Positions 35,350 to 44,136 of a stretch of 64,000 bases of DNA are shown piece by piece. The translations under genes and the position numbers were made by a program. The first letter of the stretch is position 1. Every line of letters begins with the position of its first letter. The notes under the pieces were generated by a model that was not told the DNA's origin, did no database searches, and was given only the letters and a program-made list of their open reading frames with translations. Origin of the DNA: Ectopseudomonas alcaliphila (GTDB taxonomy: Bacteria > Pseudomonadota > Gammaproteobacteria > Pseudomonadales > Pseudomonadaceae); contig NZ_FNAE01000002.1 of assembly GCF_900101755.1 (NCBI RefSeq), forward strand, positions 276,480 through 340,479, read 5' to 3'.

Positions 35350-36005
35350 TGCAGGCCTCCGCGCATCCGGCCACGGCTCAGGCGTTTTTCCAGCAGGCGC
35401 ATGCCGAGGTTGATCACCTGGGCCATGAGGAAATACAGCAGCAGGGCCAGGGCGAAGATCTCCAGGGTCATGAAGGTCGCCTGGTCCAGCTGGCGGGCGC
35501 GGAAGGCCAGGTCAGACAGGGTGATCAGCGATACCAGCGAGGTGTTCTTCAGCAGTTCGATCAGCAGATTGGTGCCTGGCGGAATCGCCGCCAGCAGCGC
35601 CTGCGGCAGGATGATGCGCAGGAAGCGTTTGGACGGATGCATGTTCAACGCGGTGCACGCCTCGTACTGACCCTTGGCCACGGAACGGATGGCGCCGCGC
35701 ATCACCTCCGCGCCATAGGCGCCGATATGCAGGCCGAGGCCGACGATGGCCACGGCGAAGGCGCTCATCTCGATGTTGAACGGCGGCATCGGCAGCACGA
35801 AGTACAGCCAGAACAGCTGCACCAGCAATGAAGTGCCGCGAAAGATTTCGATGTAGGTGATGGCCAGCCAGCGCAGCGGGCCAATTGGCGACAGGCGGCC
35901 GAGGGCGGCGATGACTGCCGAGACGATGGCCAGCAGCGAGCCCCAGAAGGTGACTTGCACGGTGACCCATGCGCCTTGCAGCAGCAGAGGGAAAAGATCG
36001 GTCAT
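35346..36005 (-). CDS. ehuC: Ectoine/hydroxyectoine ABC transporter permease EhuC
   Basis: This 219-aa permease has the EAA loop EACTALNMHPSKRFLRIILPQALLAAIPPGTNLLIELLK and RGTSLLVQLFWLYFVLP typical of polar-amino-acid permeases. It lies 64 bases after ehuB and overlaps ehuD. Confidence 0.92.
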   Translation of the reverse strand: MTDLFPLLLQGAWVTVQVTFWGSLLAIVSAVIAALGRLSPIGPLRWLAITYIEIFRGTSLLVQLFWLYFVLPMPPFNIEMSAFAVAIVGLGLHIGAYGAEVMRGAIRSVAKGQYEACTALNMHPSKRFLRIILPQALLAAIPPGTNLLIELLKNTSLVSLITLSDLAFRARQLDQATFMTLEIFALALLLYFLMAQVINLGMRLLEKRLSRGRMRGGLQ

Positions 36006-36069
36006 GAATGTCTACCGCTCGATGGACGGAAACGCACCGCGCACCGGAGTGCGCGGCGTTGCCCGCTCA

Positions 36070-36915
36070 TTACTGGCCGCAGAGCTCGGCGGCGGTCTTG
36101 TCGGTGATGTTGGACTGATCGAAGCCGAAGGGTTTGACCGTGGCCAGATGCTCTTCGCTGCCCAGCCACTTCTTCAGCTCGGCATTCACCGCATCGCGCA
36201 GGTCCTTGTCTTCCGGGCGGAAGGCCAGGGCACCATAGCCGGTGTGGGCCGGGTCATCCTTGAATTCGGCGATGGCTTCGACACTGTCGCCGCCCTTGTC
36301 GGCCAGGCCCTTCATGGTCAGCTGGGTACCGACTGCAGCGTCGGCGCGGCCGGCGCGCACGGCCTGCAACTGCGCGGTGGTATCCGGCACCTGGAGGATC
36401 TGCTCGTCGGTGATACCGGAGTTACGGGCATAGCCCAGGTTCACCGTGCCGGACATGATCGCCACCTTGGCACCGCTCTTGGCGATGTCTTCGTAGCTGT
36501 GCAGGCCTTTCGGGTTACCGGTCTTCACCAGCAGGGTATCGGGCAACTGGTAGTGCGGGTCGGTGAACAGCACCTGTTTGCAGCGCTCGGGAGTGATGTA
36601 CATGCCGGCGGCGATCAGGTCGAAGCGGCTGGCGCGCAGGCCGGGGATCAGCGAGCCCCATTCGGTCAGCACCGGGTTGATCTTCTCGACACCCATGCGC
36701 TCGAAGACCTTCCTGACGATCTCCGGCGACTCGCCGGTAACGCTGCCGTCCAGGGCGGTATAGGCGAAGGGGGTTTCGTTGGCGTAGCCGATGCGCACGC
36801 TGCTGCTGTCCTTGACCTTGTCCAGCGTTGAAGCCTGGGCGCCGGCAGCGAGCCCGGTAAGCAGGGCGCAGGCCAGCGCGAGGCGGCCGAAGCGGGAGGG
36901 GATAACGCTACTCAT
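36070..36915 (-). CDS. ehuB: Ectoine/hydroxyectoine-binding periplasmic protein
   Basis: This 281-aa solute-binding protein has a signal peptide (LALACALLTGLAAGAQA, cleavage near residue 29) and a type II periplasmic-binding fold: SSVRIGYANETPFAY, WGSLIPGLRASRFDLIAAGMYITPERCK. It is first in the ehuBCDA operon and divergent from enuR. EhuB proteins bind ectoine through an aromatic cage; Phe and Tyr are present in the expected first lobe. Confidence 0.93.
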   Translation of the reverse strand: MSSVIPSRFGRLALACALLTGLAAGAQASTLDKVKDSSSVRIGYANETPFAYTALDGSVTGESPEIVRKVFERMGVEKINPVLTEWGSLIPGLRASRFDLIAAGMYITPERCKQVLFTDPHYQLPDTLLVKTGNPKGLHSYEDIAKSGAKVAIMSGTVNLGYARNSGITDEQILQVPDTTAQLQAVRAGRADAAVGTQLTMKGLADKGGDSVEAIAEFKDDPAHTGYGALAFRPEDKDLRDAVNAELKKWLGSEEHLATVKPFGFDQSNITDKTAAELCGQ

Positions 36916-37088
36916 CTTGGTGTTCTCCTGTTTCTTGTAGTCCGCCAGTGGCGGCGTGCTGTGTTAGGAGGCAGGTAAATCAAGAGCGTTGGTGGCGCTG
37001 TTCGCGCCAGGTGGTAATTCTTCTGAGGTGCCAAGGCACTGTTTTCCACCCTTGGCCCGAGCATACAAAGGCTTTTTTCGCTGCGGCA

Positions 37089-37107
37089 TTGCACTAGGAC
37101 AATTGAA
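37089..37107. promoter_or_regulatory. Candidate EnuR operator, site 1 (ehuB-enuR region)
   Basis: TTGCACTAGGACAATTGAA contains TG-N-ACTAGGAC-R-ATT, which recurs inverted at 38885-38903 before eutB. These are the two regulatory gaps on either side of enuR. Binding by EnuR is inferred from position and repetition. Confidence 0.5.
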
Positions 37108-37158
37108 TCGTAACGCCTCGCGCGGGATGCTTGAGCGCCGTCGCCAGAGGAGCCATCG

Positions 37159-38556
37159 ATGCACAACTGGAAGAAGGCCCTGGCCAACGCTCGCCCGGGC
37201 GAGTCGAAGTACAAGCTCCTGGTACAGGCGGTGGCTGCCGATATCGAACAGGGTACCTTGCTCGACGGCCAGCGACTGCCACCGCAACGCCAGGTTTCGG
37301 ATGCGTTGGGCATCAGCGTGCAGACCGTGACCAACGCCTACAAGGAACTGGAGCGCCAGGGCCGCGTGCGTTGCGAGGTGGGACGTGGCAGCTTCGTCTC
37401 GCGGCGTACCAGCGAGCGCGTGGCCACCAGCATGCTCGATCGCACCGAGCAGGCGCTGATGGACTTTTCCAACGCGCGCATCCTGCACACCGATGCCCAT
37501 GATCGCCTGTGGCGACAGACCTGCCTGGAGCTGGCGCAGGAGCCGGATCAACCCTGGATTCACGCCTTCCGCCCGATTGCCGGCATGCAGCACCAGCGCG
37601 AATCGGCAGTGCGCTGGCTGGCGCGCCTGGGCATGGACGTCGGCATCGAGGACGTGCTGCTGACCAGCGGCGCTGCCCACGGCATTTTCCTCGCCCTGGC
37701 CACCCTGGCCGGCCCGGATGACGTGGTGCTCTGCGAAGGCCTGACCGACCACGGCGCCATCGGCAGCTCGCAGGTGCTCGGCTTCACCCTCAAGGGCCTG
37801 GAAATGGATCGCTACGGGCTCAACCCCGAGCACTTCGAGGACATGTGTGGCAACGAGCGCATCACCGCGCTGGTCTGCACGCCCAACCTGAACAACCCCA
37901 CCAGCGCGCTGATGCCCGACGAACGCCGCCGTGAGATCGCCGAGATCGCCCGTCGCTACGGCGTGTACATCATCGAGGACGACGTCTACGGCCCGCTGCT
38001 GGCCGGCCAGCAGAGCACGCGGCCGCTCAGCCATTACGCGCCGGAGCTGTCGTTCTACTGCACCAGCATGACCAAGTCTGTGCTCACCGGCCTGCGCATT
38101 GGCTACCTGGTGATGCCCAAGCGCCTGGCGCTGCGCACCGAGAGCATCCTGCGGGTCAACAGCTGGATGGCGCCCTCGCTGCTCGGCGAAGTGGCCACGC
38201 GCTGGATCGACTCCGGTGAGGCCGAGGACCTGGTGCAACTGCAGCGGCAACTGCTGGCCAACCGGCAGGCGCTGGTGGAGCAGGAGCTGGGCGAGCACCT
38301 GATCGGCAATCATCCCTATTCGCTCAACAGCTGGCTGCGCGTGCCCGAGGGTTGGGAAATCGATGGCTTGCTGCGTGAGTTGCGCCGTCGCAACGTCGCC
38401 CTGACCCTGCCCGACCCCTTCGTCCCGCCAGGCATGCCCAGGCCGCGAGCGGTGCGCCTGTGCGTCGGCGCCGAATGCAGCGAAGCGAAGATGCGCCAGG
38501 GCGTGCAGATCGTCCGTGACGTCTTCGAGCAATACCCGAAGGTGCATGATTTCTGA
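37159..38556 (+). CDS. enuR: MocR/GntR-type regulator of ectoine utilisation
   Basis: This 465-aa MocR-family regulator has an N-terminal winged helix (ESKYKLLVQAVAADIEQGTLLDGQRLPPQRQ, then SVQTVTNAYKELERQG) and a fold-type I aminotransferase domain. The PLP lysine is in CTSMTKSVLTGLRIGYL, and CTPNLNNPTSALM and YIIEDDVYGPLL are also conserved. EnuR binds PLP and is induced by ectoine breakdown intermediates such as ADABA and DABA (established for the family). It lies between ehu and eut/doe. Confidence 0.93.
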   Translation: MHNWKKALANARPGESKYKLLVQAVAADIEQGTLLDGQRLPPQRQVSDALGISVQTVTNAYKELERQGRVRCEVGRGSFVSRRTSERVATSMLDRTEQALMDFSNARILHTDAHDRLWRQTCLELAQEPDQPWIHAFRPIAGMQHQRESAVRWLARLGMDVGIEDVLLTSGAAHGIFLALATLAGPDDVVLCEGLTDHGAIGSSQVLGFTLKGLEMDRYGLNPEHFEDMCGNERITALVCTPNLNNPTSALMPDERRREIAEIARRYGVYIIEDDVYGPLLAGQQSTRPLSHYAPELSFYCTSMTKSVLTGLRIGYLVMPKRLALRTESILRVNSWMAPSLLGEVATRWIDSGEAEDLVQLQRQLLANRQALVEQELGEHLIGNHPYSLNSWLRVPEGWEIDGLLRELRRRNVALTLPDPFVPPGMPRPRAVRLCVGAECSEAKMRQGVQIVRDVFEQYPKVHDF

Positions 38557-38563
38557 ACGTCCG

Positions 38564-38627
38564 TAGGGTGGACGTCGCTTTTCACGTCCACCGCAGCGGT
38601 GGATCGGTGAAGCGTGATCCACCGCTG
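38564..38627. repeat. Repeat unit with GTGGACGT...ACGTCCAC arms
   Basis: A GTAGGGTGGACGT-type palindrome starting 8 bases after the enuR stop, followed by GCGGTGGATC..GATCCACCGC. It belongs to a family of chromosomal intergenic repeats of Pseudomonas. Confidence 0.65.
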
Positions 38628-38643
38628 GTTACCGGCGCGGCAA

Positions 38644-38672
38644 GAGCTTCGCGGCTGAAGCCGCTCCTACAA
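38644..38672. repeat. REP element, single unit
   Basis: AGAGCTTCGCGGCTGAAGCCGCTCCTAC matches one arm of the REP at 33731. Confidence 0.65.
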
Positions 38673-38697
38673 CATCTCCGACGGTACAAGGATTCAG

Positions 38698-38740
38698 CCC
38701 CCTCTCCCGCTTGCGGGAGAGGGTTGGGGAGAGGGGCTCT
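38698..38740. repeat. CCCTCTCCC-type hairpin repeat
   Basis: CCCTCTCCCGCTTGCGGGAGAGGG folds on itself and is followed by TTGGGGAGAGGG. This is a common intergenic repeat in Pseudomonas and Xanthomonas genomes. Confidence 0.65.
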
Positions 38741-38786
38741 TGTAGCCCGGATGAAGTCCGGGAGCGGTTTGCATCCGCTTACAGAT

Positions 38787-38843
38787 CGGTGCGCACGGCG
38801 CACCCTACGGGAGTCACGTTCGTAGGGTGCGCCGTGCGCACCG
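38787..38843. repeat. Large perfect 23-bp inverted repeat
   Basis: The arms 38787-38809 and 38821-38843 are exact complements with an 11-base loop. Each arm begins or ends in GTGCGCACGGCGCACCC. It could form a very stable cruciform or RNA hairpin between enuR and eutB. Confidence 0.85.
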
Positions 38844-38884
38844 ACTATCCCCGGTAAGGCACCTTCTTGAGCACCTAAATAAAA

Positions 38885-38903
38885 AATCGTCCTAGTACAT
38901 TCA
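38885..38903. promoter_or_regulatory. Candidate EnuR operator, site 2 (eutB promoter region)
   Basis: AATCGTCCTAGTACATTC is the inverse of site 1 (shared core TGNACTAGGACRATT). It lies about 55 bases before the eutB start, overlapping the expected promoter. Confidence 0.5.
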
Positions 38904-38958
38904 GCCGCTCAATTTCCCGCTCATACACTCGGCCGCACACCTTCACGGAACGTGCGCC

Positions 38959-39933
38959 ATGCCCTCCACCATTGCCTTCGACGATCTGCTTCAGGCCCGC
39001 CAGCGTATCGCCGGCCTGGTGCGCCAGACGCCGCTGGAGCATTCGCCCAGCCTGAGCCGCCTGGTCGGTGTGCCGGTGTGGCTGAAGCTGGAGTCGCAGC
39101 AGGCCACCGGCAGCTTCAAGCTGCGCGGCGCGAGCAATGCCGTGGCGCAGCTGGATGCCGAGCAGAAGCGCCTCGGCGTGGTCACCGCGTCCACCGGCAA
39201 CCATGGTCGCGCGCTGGCTTTCGCCGCCTCGCAGCAGGGCGTGAAGGCCATCGTCTGCCTCTCCGAACTGGTGCCGCAGAACAAGGTGCGCGCCATTCGC
39301 GAACTGGGCGCCGAGGTGGTGATCAGCGGCCGCAGCCAGGACAACGCCCAGCTCGAAGCCCTGCGCATCGCCCGCGAACAGGGCGCCGCCTTCATCCCGC
39401 CCTTCGACCACCCACACGTGATCGCCGGCCAGGGCAGCCTGGGCCTGGAGATTCTCGAACAGTGCCCGGACGTCTGCGAAGTGCTGGTGCCACTGTCCGG
39501 CGGCGGCCTGTTCGCCGGTGTGGCGCTGGCGATCAAGGCTGCCAGCCCGGCCATTCGCACCCACGGCATCAGCATGCAGCTGGGCGCCGCCATGCACGCC
39601 AGCCTGCAGGCCGGTGAGCCGGTCGAGGTGGAAGAACTGCCGACCCTGGCGGACTCGCTCGGTGGCGGCATTGGCCTGGACAACCGCTACACCTTCGCCA
39701 TCACCCGCGAACTGTGCGACCAGCTGCATCTGCTCGACGAAGCCTCTATCGCCCGTGGCATCCGTCACGCCTACCGCGAGGAACGCTTGGTGGTCGAAGG
39801 CGCCGCCGCCGTCGGCATCGCTGCCCTGCTCGACGGCATGATCGAACCGCGCGGGCCGGTGGTGGTGGTGATCAGCGGCCGCAATATCGATATCGACCAG
39901 CACCTGCGGGTGTTGGGCGGCGCCAACGCCTGA
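38959..39933 (+). CDS. eutB: Threonine/serine dehydratase-like PLP enzyme EutB
   Basis: This 324-aa fold-type II PLP enzyme has KLESQQATGSFKLRGASNA (PLP Lys in SFK), VTASTGNHGRALAFAA and PLSGGGLFAGVALA. In ectoine clusters EutB and EutC are thought to convert hydroxyectoine to ectoine (family knowledge). The gene starts the eutB-eutC pair on the plus strand, nine bases from eutC. Confidence 0.9.
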   Translation: MPSTIAFDDLLQARQRIAGLVRQTPLEHSPSLSRLVGVPVWLKLESQQATGSFKLRGASNAVAQLDAEQKRLGVVTASTGNHGRALAFAASQQGVKAIVCLSELVPQNKVRAIRELGAEVVISGRSQDNAQLEALRIAREQGAAFIPPFDHPHVIAGQGSLGLEILEQCPDVCEVLVPLSGGGLFAGVALAIKAASPAIRTHGISMQLGAAMHASLQAGEPVEVEELPTLADSLGGGIGLDNRYTFAITRELCDQLHLLDEASIARGIRHAYREERLVVEGAAAVGIAALLDGMIEPRGPVVVVISGRNIDIDQHLRVLGGANA

Positions 39934-39942
39934 GGAGTCCCC

Positions 39943-40920
39943 ATGGCCAAGACCCTGATTCTCAACCAGGCCGACCTGCGCGATTGCGTCGGCCTCGACG
40001 CCGACAGCCTGGCGGTTGTGGAGAACGCCTTCCGCCTGCTCGCCACGGCTGCGGTGGCGATGCCGCCGATCCTGCGTCTGGACGTCCCCGAGCATAACGG
40101 CGAGGTGGACGTGAAGACCGCCTACCTGCCTGGTGTGGCGCACTTTGCGATCAAGGTCAGCCCCGGTTTCTTCGACAATCCCAGACTCGGCCTGCCCAGC
40201 CTCAACGGTCTGATGATGCTGTTCTCGGCGCAGACCGGCCTGGCCGATGCGCTGCTGCTGGATAACGGCTACCTCACCGCCGTGCGCACTGCGGCTGCTG
40301 GCGCCGTGGCGGCCAAATGGCTGGCACGTGAAGACGCCAGGGTGGTCGCCATTCTCGGTGCCGGCGAGCAGGCGCGCCTGCAGTTGCAGGCCCTGCGTCT
40401 GGTGCGTGAGGTGCGCGAGGTGCGTATCTGGGCACGCGATCCAGCCAAGGCCCGTGCCATGGCCGCCAAACTGGAGGATGCCTGCGCAGTGGACAGCGTC
40501 GATGCGGCGCTGGAGGGCGCCGATATCGCCATCACCACCACGCCGAGTCGCGAGCCACTGATCCAGCCGCAGCATCTGCGCCCTGGTTTGCATATCACCG
40601 CCATGGGCTCGGATGCCGAGCACAAGAACGAAATCGCCCCGGCGGTTCTGGCGCGGGTCGATGCCTACGTGGCCGACCGTCTCAGCCAGACCCGCGTGCT
40701 TGGTGAGCTGCATCACGCCATCGCCGCCGGCCTGGTCGATGCCCAGGCCGACTTCGCCGAACTGGGCCAGGTCATCGCCGGCCAGCGCGCTGGTCGCACC
40801 GCGAATGAGCAGATCACCCTGTGCGACCTGACCGGCACCGGCGCCCAGGACACCGCCATCGCCAGCCTTGCGTTCGAGCGGGCGCGGGCGGCGGGCAAGG
40901 GTTTCATCTTCAACGCCTAA
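39943..40920 (+). CDS. eutC: Ornithine cyclodeaminase-family protein EutC
   Basis: This 325-aa protein has the NAD-binding VVAILGAGEQARLQLQAL motif and ARDPAKARAMAAKL, typical of ornithine cyclodeaminase/mu-crystallin. LLDNGYLTAVRTAAAGAVAAKWLA is the active-site region. It works with EutB, probably in removing the hydroxyl group of hydroxyectoine. Confidence 0.9.
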   Translation: MAKTLILNQADLRDCVGLDADSLAVVENAFRLLATAAVAMPPILRLDVPEHNGEVDVKTAYLPGVAHFAIKVSPGFFDNPRLGLPSLNGLMMLFSAQTGLADALLLDNGYLTAVRTAAAGAVAAKWLAREDARVVAILGAGEQARLQLQALRLVREVREVRIWARDPAKARAMAAKLEDACAVDSVDAALEGADIAITTTPSREPLIQPQHLRPGLHITAMGSDAEHKNEIAPAVLARVDAYVADRLSQTRVLGELHHAIAAGLVDAQADFAELGQVIAGQRAGRTANEQITLCDLTGTGAQDTAIASLAFERARAAGKGFIFNA

Positions 40921-40923
40921 CCC

Positions 40924-40993
40924 TGTGGGAGGGGCCGGTCGGCGCTCCGCTTTAGCCGCGATAAAGCCAATCGCGACTAAGGCCCCTCCCACA
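40924..40993. repeat. REP-like palindrome (TGTGGGAGGGGCC arms)
   Basis: The arms TGTGGGAGGGGCC and GGCCCCTCCCACA flank a TTAGCCGCGA core. This is the second common REP type in Pseudomonas. It lies between eutC and doeA, and doeA starts 28 bases later. Confidence 0.85.
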
Positions 40994-41020
40994 GTCCAAA
41001 AAAACCACGGGGATTCATCC

Positions 41021-42211
41021 ATGTCCGAAATCGTCGTCAACCTCCCCTTCAGTCGGGAGGAATATGCCCAGCGCCTGGCCAAGACGCGCAGCGCCATGCA
41101 GGCCAGGGGCATCGAACTGCTGATCGTCACCGACCCGTCCAATATGGCCTGGCTCACCGGCTATGACGGCTGGTCGTTCTACGTGCACCAGTGCGTGCTG
41201 CTGGCGCTCGATGGCGAGCCGGTCTGGTATGGCCGCGGCCAGGATGCCAACGGCGCCAAGCGCACGGTATTCATGCAGCCGAGCAACATCATCGGCTACC
41301 CCGATCACTACGTGCAGTCCACCGAGCGCCACCCGATGGACTACCTGTCCCAGGAGGTCATCGCCGCACGTGGCTGGGACAAGCTCAGCATCGGCGTCGA
41401 GCTGGACAACTACTACTTCAGCGCCGCCGCCTATGCCTCGCTGCAACGCAATCTGCCCAACGCGCGCTTCGTCGACACGACTGCGCTGGTCAACTGGCAG
41501 CGGGCGATCAAGTCGCCTACCGAAATCGGCTACATGCGCATCGCGGCGAAGATCGTCGAGCAGATGCACGCGGCGATCTTCGACAAGATCGAGCCGGGCC
41601 TGCGCAAGAACGAGCTGGTGGCCGAGATCTACCGCACCGGCATCCTCGGTGCCGACGGCCATGGCGGCGACTATCCGGCCATCGTGCCGTTGCTGCCCAC
41701 CGGCGCCGATGCCAGCGCGCCGCACCTGACCTGGGACGACAGCCCGTTCGAGCGGGGCGCCGGTACCTTCTTCGAGATCGCCGGCTGCTACAAGCGCTAC
41801 CACTGCCCGCTGTCGCGCACCATCTACCTGGGCAAGCCGCCGCAGCATTTTCTCGATGGCGAGAAGGCCGTGGTCGAAGGCATCGCCGCCGGCCTGGAAG
41901 CGGCCAAGCCGGGTAACACCACCGGCGATATCGCCCGCGCCTTCTTCAAGGTGCTGGAGAAGTTCGGCATCCACAAGGACAGCCGTTGCGGCTACCCCAT
42001 CGGCATCAGTTATCCGCCGGACTGGGGCGAGCGCACCATGAGCCTGCGCCCGAGCGACGAGAGCGTGCTGCAGCCGGGGATGACCTTCCACTTCATGCCT
42101 GGCCTGTGGCTGGACGACTGGGGCCTGGAAATCACCGAGTCGATCCTGATCACCGACAGCGGCGTGGAAACCTTCTGCGACGTGCCACGCAAGCTGTTCG
42201 TCAAGGATTGA
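41021..42211 (+). CDS. doeA: Ectoine hydrolase
   Basis: This 396-aa protein has the creatinase-like N-terminus (SNMAWLTGYDGWSFYVHQ) and M24 pita-bread C-terminal domain (HGGDYPAIVPLLPTG, SRTIYLGKPPQHF, GYPIGISYPPDWGE). It opens the ectoine ring to N-acetyl-2,4-diaminobutyrate. The start at ATG 41021 (MSEIVVNLPF) lies just after a REP, with ACGGGGA upstream; a longer frame begins inside eutC and is rejected. Confidence 0.93.
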   Translation: MSEIVVNLPFSREEYAQRLAKTRSAMQARGIELLIVTDPSNMAWLTGYDGWSFYVHQCVLLALDGEPVWYGRGQDANGAKRTVFMQPSNIIGYPDHYVQSTERHPMDYLSQEVIAARGWDKLSIGVELDNYYFSAAAYASLQRNLPNARFVDTTALVNWQRAIKSPTEIGYMRIAAKIVEQMHAAIFDKIEPGLRKNELVAEIYRTGILGADGHGGDYPAIVPLLPTGADASAPHLTWDDSPFERGAGTFFEIAGCYKRYHCPLSRTIYLGKPPQHFLDGEKAVVEGIAAGLEAAKPGNTTGDIARAFFKVLEKFGIHKDSRCGYPIGISYPPDWGERTMSLRPSDESVLQPGMTFHFMPGLWLDDWGLEITESILITDSGVETFCDVPRKLFVKD

Positions 42212-42223
42212 TACCGCTTGATT

Positions 42224-42284
42224 GTAGGAGCCGGCTTGCCGGCGATCCGCATCAACAACGCATCGCTGGCAAGCCAGCTCCTAC
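42224..42284. repeat. REP element (GTAGGAGCCGGC arms)
   Basis: GTAGGAGCCGGCTTGCCGGCGAT and CAAGCCAGCTCCTAC form an imperfect palindrome between doeA and doeB. Confidence 0.8.
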
Positions 42285-42330
42285 CAAAAGCGGCGCTATC
42301 GAGACATCCACTTATGCCGGGCTTTGCACC

Positions 42331-43332
42331 ATGACCCAACTGCGCGACAACCCCATCAGCCCCACGGTCGACTTCGAGCGTGACGGCGTGCAACACGGCT
42401 TTCTCAAGCTGCCCTATTCCCGCGACGATTCCGCCTGGGGCGCGGTGATGATCCCGGTGACCGTGGTGAAGAACGGCAGCGGTCCCACCGCGCTGCTTAC
42501 CGGCGGCAACCACGGTGATGAGTACGAAGGCCCGCTGGCACTGAGCAAGCTGGCGCAAACGCTGCGCGCCGAGAACCTCAGCGGCCGGGTGATCATCGTG
42601 CCGTTCATGAACGCTCCGGCTGTGCAGGCTGGCAGCCGCACCTCGCCAATCGACAAGGGCAACCTCAACCGCAGCTTCCCCGGCAAGCCGGACGGCACGG
42701 TGACGCAGAAGATCGCCGACTACTTCCAGCGCAGCCTGTTGCCGCTGGCCGATGTGGTGCTGGACATCCATTCCGGCGGCAAGACCCTGGATTTCCTGCC
42801 CTTCGCCGCCTGCCACGTGCTGCCGGACAAGGCCCAGGACGCCGCCTGCGCCGCCGGCATGCGTGCCTTCGCCGCGCCCTACTGCATGCGCATGCTGGAG
42901 CTGGACGCGGTGGGCATGTACGACACCGCCGCCGAGGAGCAGGGCAAGGTGTTCGTCACCACCGAACTGGGTGGCGGCGGCAGCAGTACGGCGAAAAGCC
43001 TGGCCATCGCCGAGCGCGGGGTGCGCAATCTGCTGATACATTTCGGCCTGCTGGCCGGCGAGATCGAGGCCGGCGAGTCGGTGATGCTGGATATGCCCGA
43101 TGGCGACTGCTTCGTCGCCAGCGAGGACGACGGCCTGCTGGAGATGTGCCGTGACCTCGGTGATCGCGTCGAGAAGGGCGAGGTGATCGCGCGGGTGCAC
43201 AGCGTTCGGCGCACCGGCGCTCCTGCTACCGAATACCGTGCCAGACGCAGCGGCCTGCTGGCCGCGCGGCATTTTCCGGGGTTGGTGAAAAGTGGTGATA
43301 CCCTCGCGGTCATCGCCGAGGTGGTGGGTTGA
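42331..43332 (+). CDS. doeB: N-acetyl-2,4-diaminobutyrate deacetylase
   Basis: This 333-aa member of the succinylglutamate desuccinylase/aspartoacylase family has zinc ligands in GGNHGDEYEGPLAL (His and Glu) and DIHSGGKTLD (His). PIDKGNLNRSFPG is also conserved. It releases acetate to give diaminobutyrate. The genes for the later steps (DoeC, DoeD) are not in the window. Confidence 0.92.
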   Translation: MTQLRDNPISPTVDFERDGVQHGFLKLPYSRDDSAWGAVMIPVTVVKNGSGPTALLTGGNHGDEYEGPLALSKLAQTLRAENLSGRVIIVPFMNAPAVQAGSRTSPIDKGNLNRSFPGKPDGTVTQKIADYFQRSLLPLADVVLDIHSGGKTLDFLPFAACHVLPDKAQDAACAAGMRAFAAPYCMRMLELDAVGMYDTAAEEQGKVFVTTELGGGGSSTAKSLAIAERGVRNLLIHFGLLAGEIEAGESVMLDMPDGDCFVASEDDGLLEMCRDLGDRVEKGEVIARVHSVRRTGAPATEYRARRSGLLAARHFPGLVKSGDTLAVIAEVVG

Positions 43333-43392
43333 AAATCGAACCTGCAGCCGCTGAGCCGCGCCTGGCCATGCTCGTGAGCGCCGGCAAGGCAA

Positions 43393-43420
43393 AAGCTTCG
43401 CGAGCAAGCTCGCTCCTACC
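43393..43420. repeat. REP single unit
   Basis: GCTTCGCGAGCAAGCTCGCTCCTAC lies between doeB and doeX, a one-arm REP. Confidence 0.6.
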
Positions 43421-43455
43421 GGCCTCGCATCGTTCCCAAGATAGGCGTACTGCCG

Positions 43456-43935
43456 ATGCACAAGCTCGACCGCTATGACCTGAAGATCCTGCGCATCCTG
43501 TCCGAGGATGGGCGGATCACCAAGTCGGCCCTGGCCGAGGCGATCAACCTCTCGGTGACGCCGGCCTGGGAGCGCGTGCGCAAGCTCGAAGGCGCCGGGC
43601 TGATCAAGGGCTACCGCGCGCAGATCGACTGGGCGGCGCTGTTTCGCAGCCAGCAGGTGCTGGTGGAAATCACCCTGGCCCGCCACACCGCGCAGGACAT
43701 GCGCCGCTTCGAACAGCGCCTGGCCGAGGCCCCGGAGGTAGGCTTCTGCTACGCCACCGGCGGCGGTGTCGACTACATCGCCATGATCCGCGCCCGCGAC
43801 ATCGATCATTACCAGCGCTTTATCGACCAGCTGCTGCTGGAAGACCTCGGTATAGAGCGCTACTTCACCTATATCGTGACCAAGACCATCAAGCCCGATA
43901 GCGGCCATGCTCCCGCCGAGCTGAGCGACAACTGA
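43456..43935 (+). CDS. doeX: AsnC/Lrp-family regulator DoeX
   Basis: This 159-aa regulator has an N-terminal HTH (LDRYDLKILRILSEDGRITKSALAEAINLSVTPAWERVRKLEGAGLIKGY) and a RAM effector domain. Its place after doeAB fits DoeX, a second, AsnC-type control of the pathway beside EnuR. It would sense an intermediate. Confidence 0.88.
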   Translation: MHKLDRYDLKILRILSEDGRITKSALAEAINLSVTPAWERVRKLEGAGLIKGYRAQIDWAALFRSQQVLVEITLARHTAQDMRRFEQRLAEAPEVGFCYATGGGVDYIAMIRARDIDHYQRFIDQLLLEDLGIERYFTYIVTKTIKPDSGHAPAELSDN

Positions 43936-44136
43936 CGCTATTTCCCGTATGGGAATGCGGCGGTTTTCGGCCCGACCGCTCGTCGGCCAGCGGCCCATGC
44001 AAATGAACCAATGCAGGCGCCGGCGAGTCCGTCCCGGAGACGGGCAGGAGGCTCGTTTCCGATGCAATGCCTTGATTCGGAAGGGCTTCCGCGTAAGGGC
44101 CAATCACCAGGGTCGCTGGGTTTGAATAAGTTCTTC
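43936..44136 (+). other. Leader region of the NlpC/P60 gene
   Basis: No gene. CCGTC-CCGGA-GACGG near 44030 and GC-rich inverted segments suggest secondary structure upstream of the hydrolase. I compared it mentally with known riboswitch cores (including the c-di-AMP type, often linked to NlpC/P60 genes) and found no match. Confidence 0.3.

Noticed and set aside
38875..41157. Long minus-strand open frame opposite eutB-eutC
   Set aside because: Shadow of the two catabolic genes; no domain motif and a biased composition.
42010..44103. Minus-strand frame of 697 codons
   Set aside because: Antisense to doeB and doeX, no motif.
43936..44136. c-di-AMP or other known riboswitch before NlpC/P60
   Set aside because: The gene type suggested it, but I cannot match any known riboswitch core by eye.
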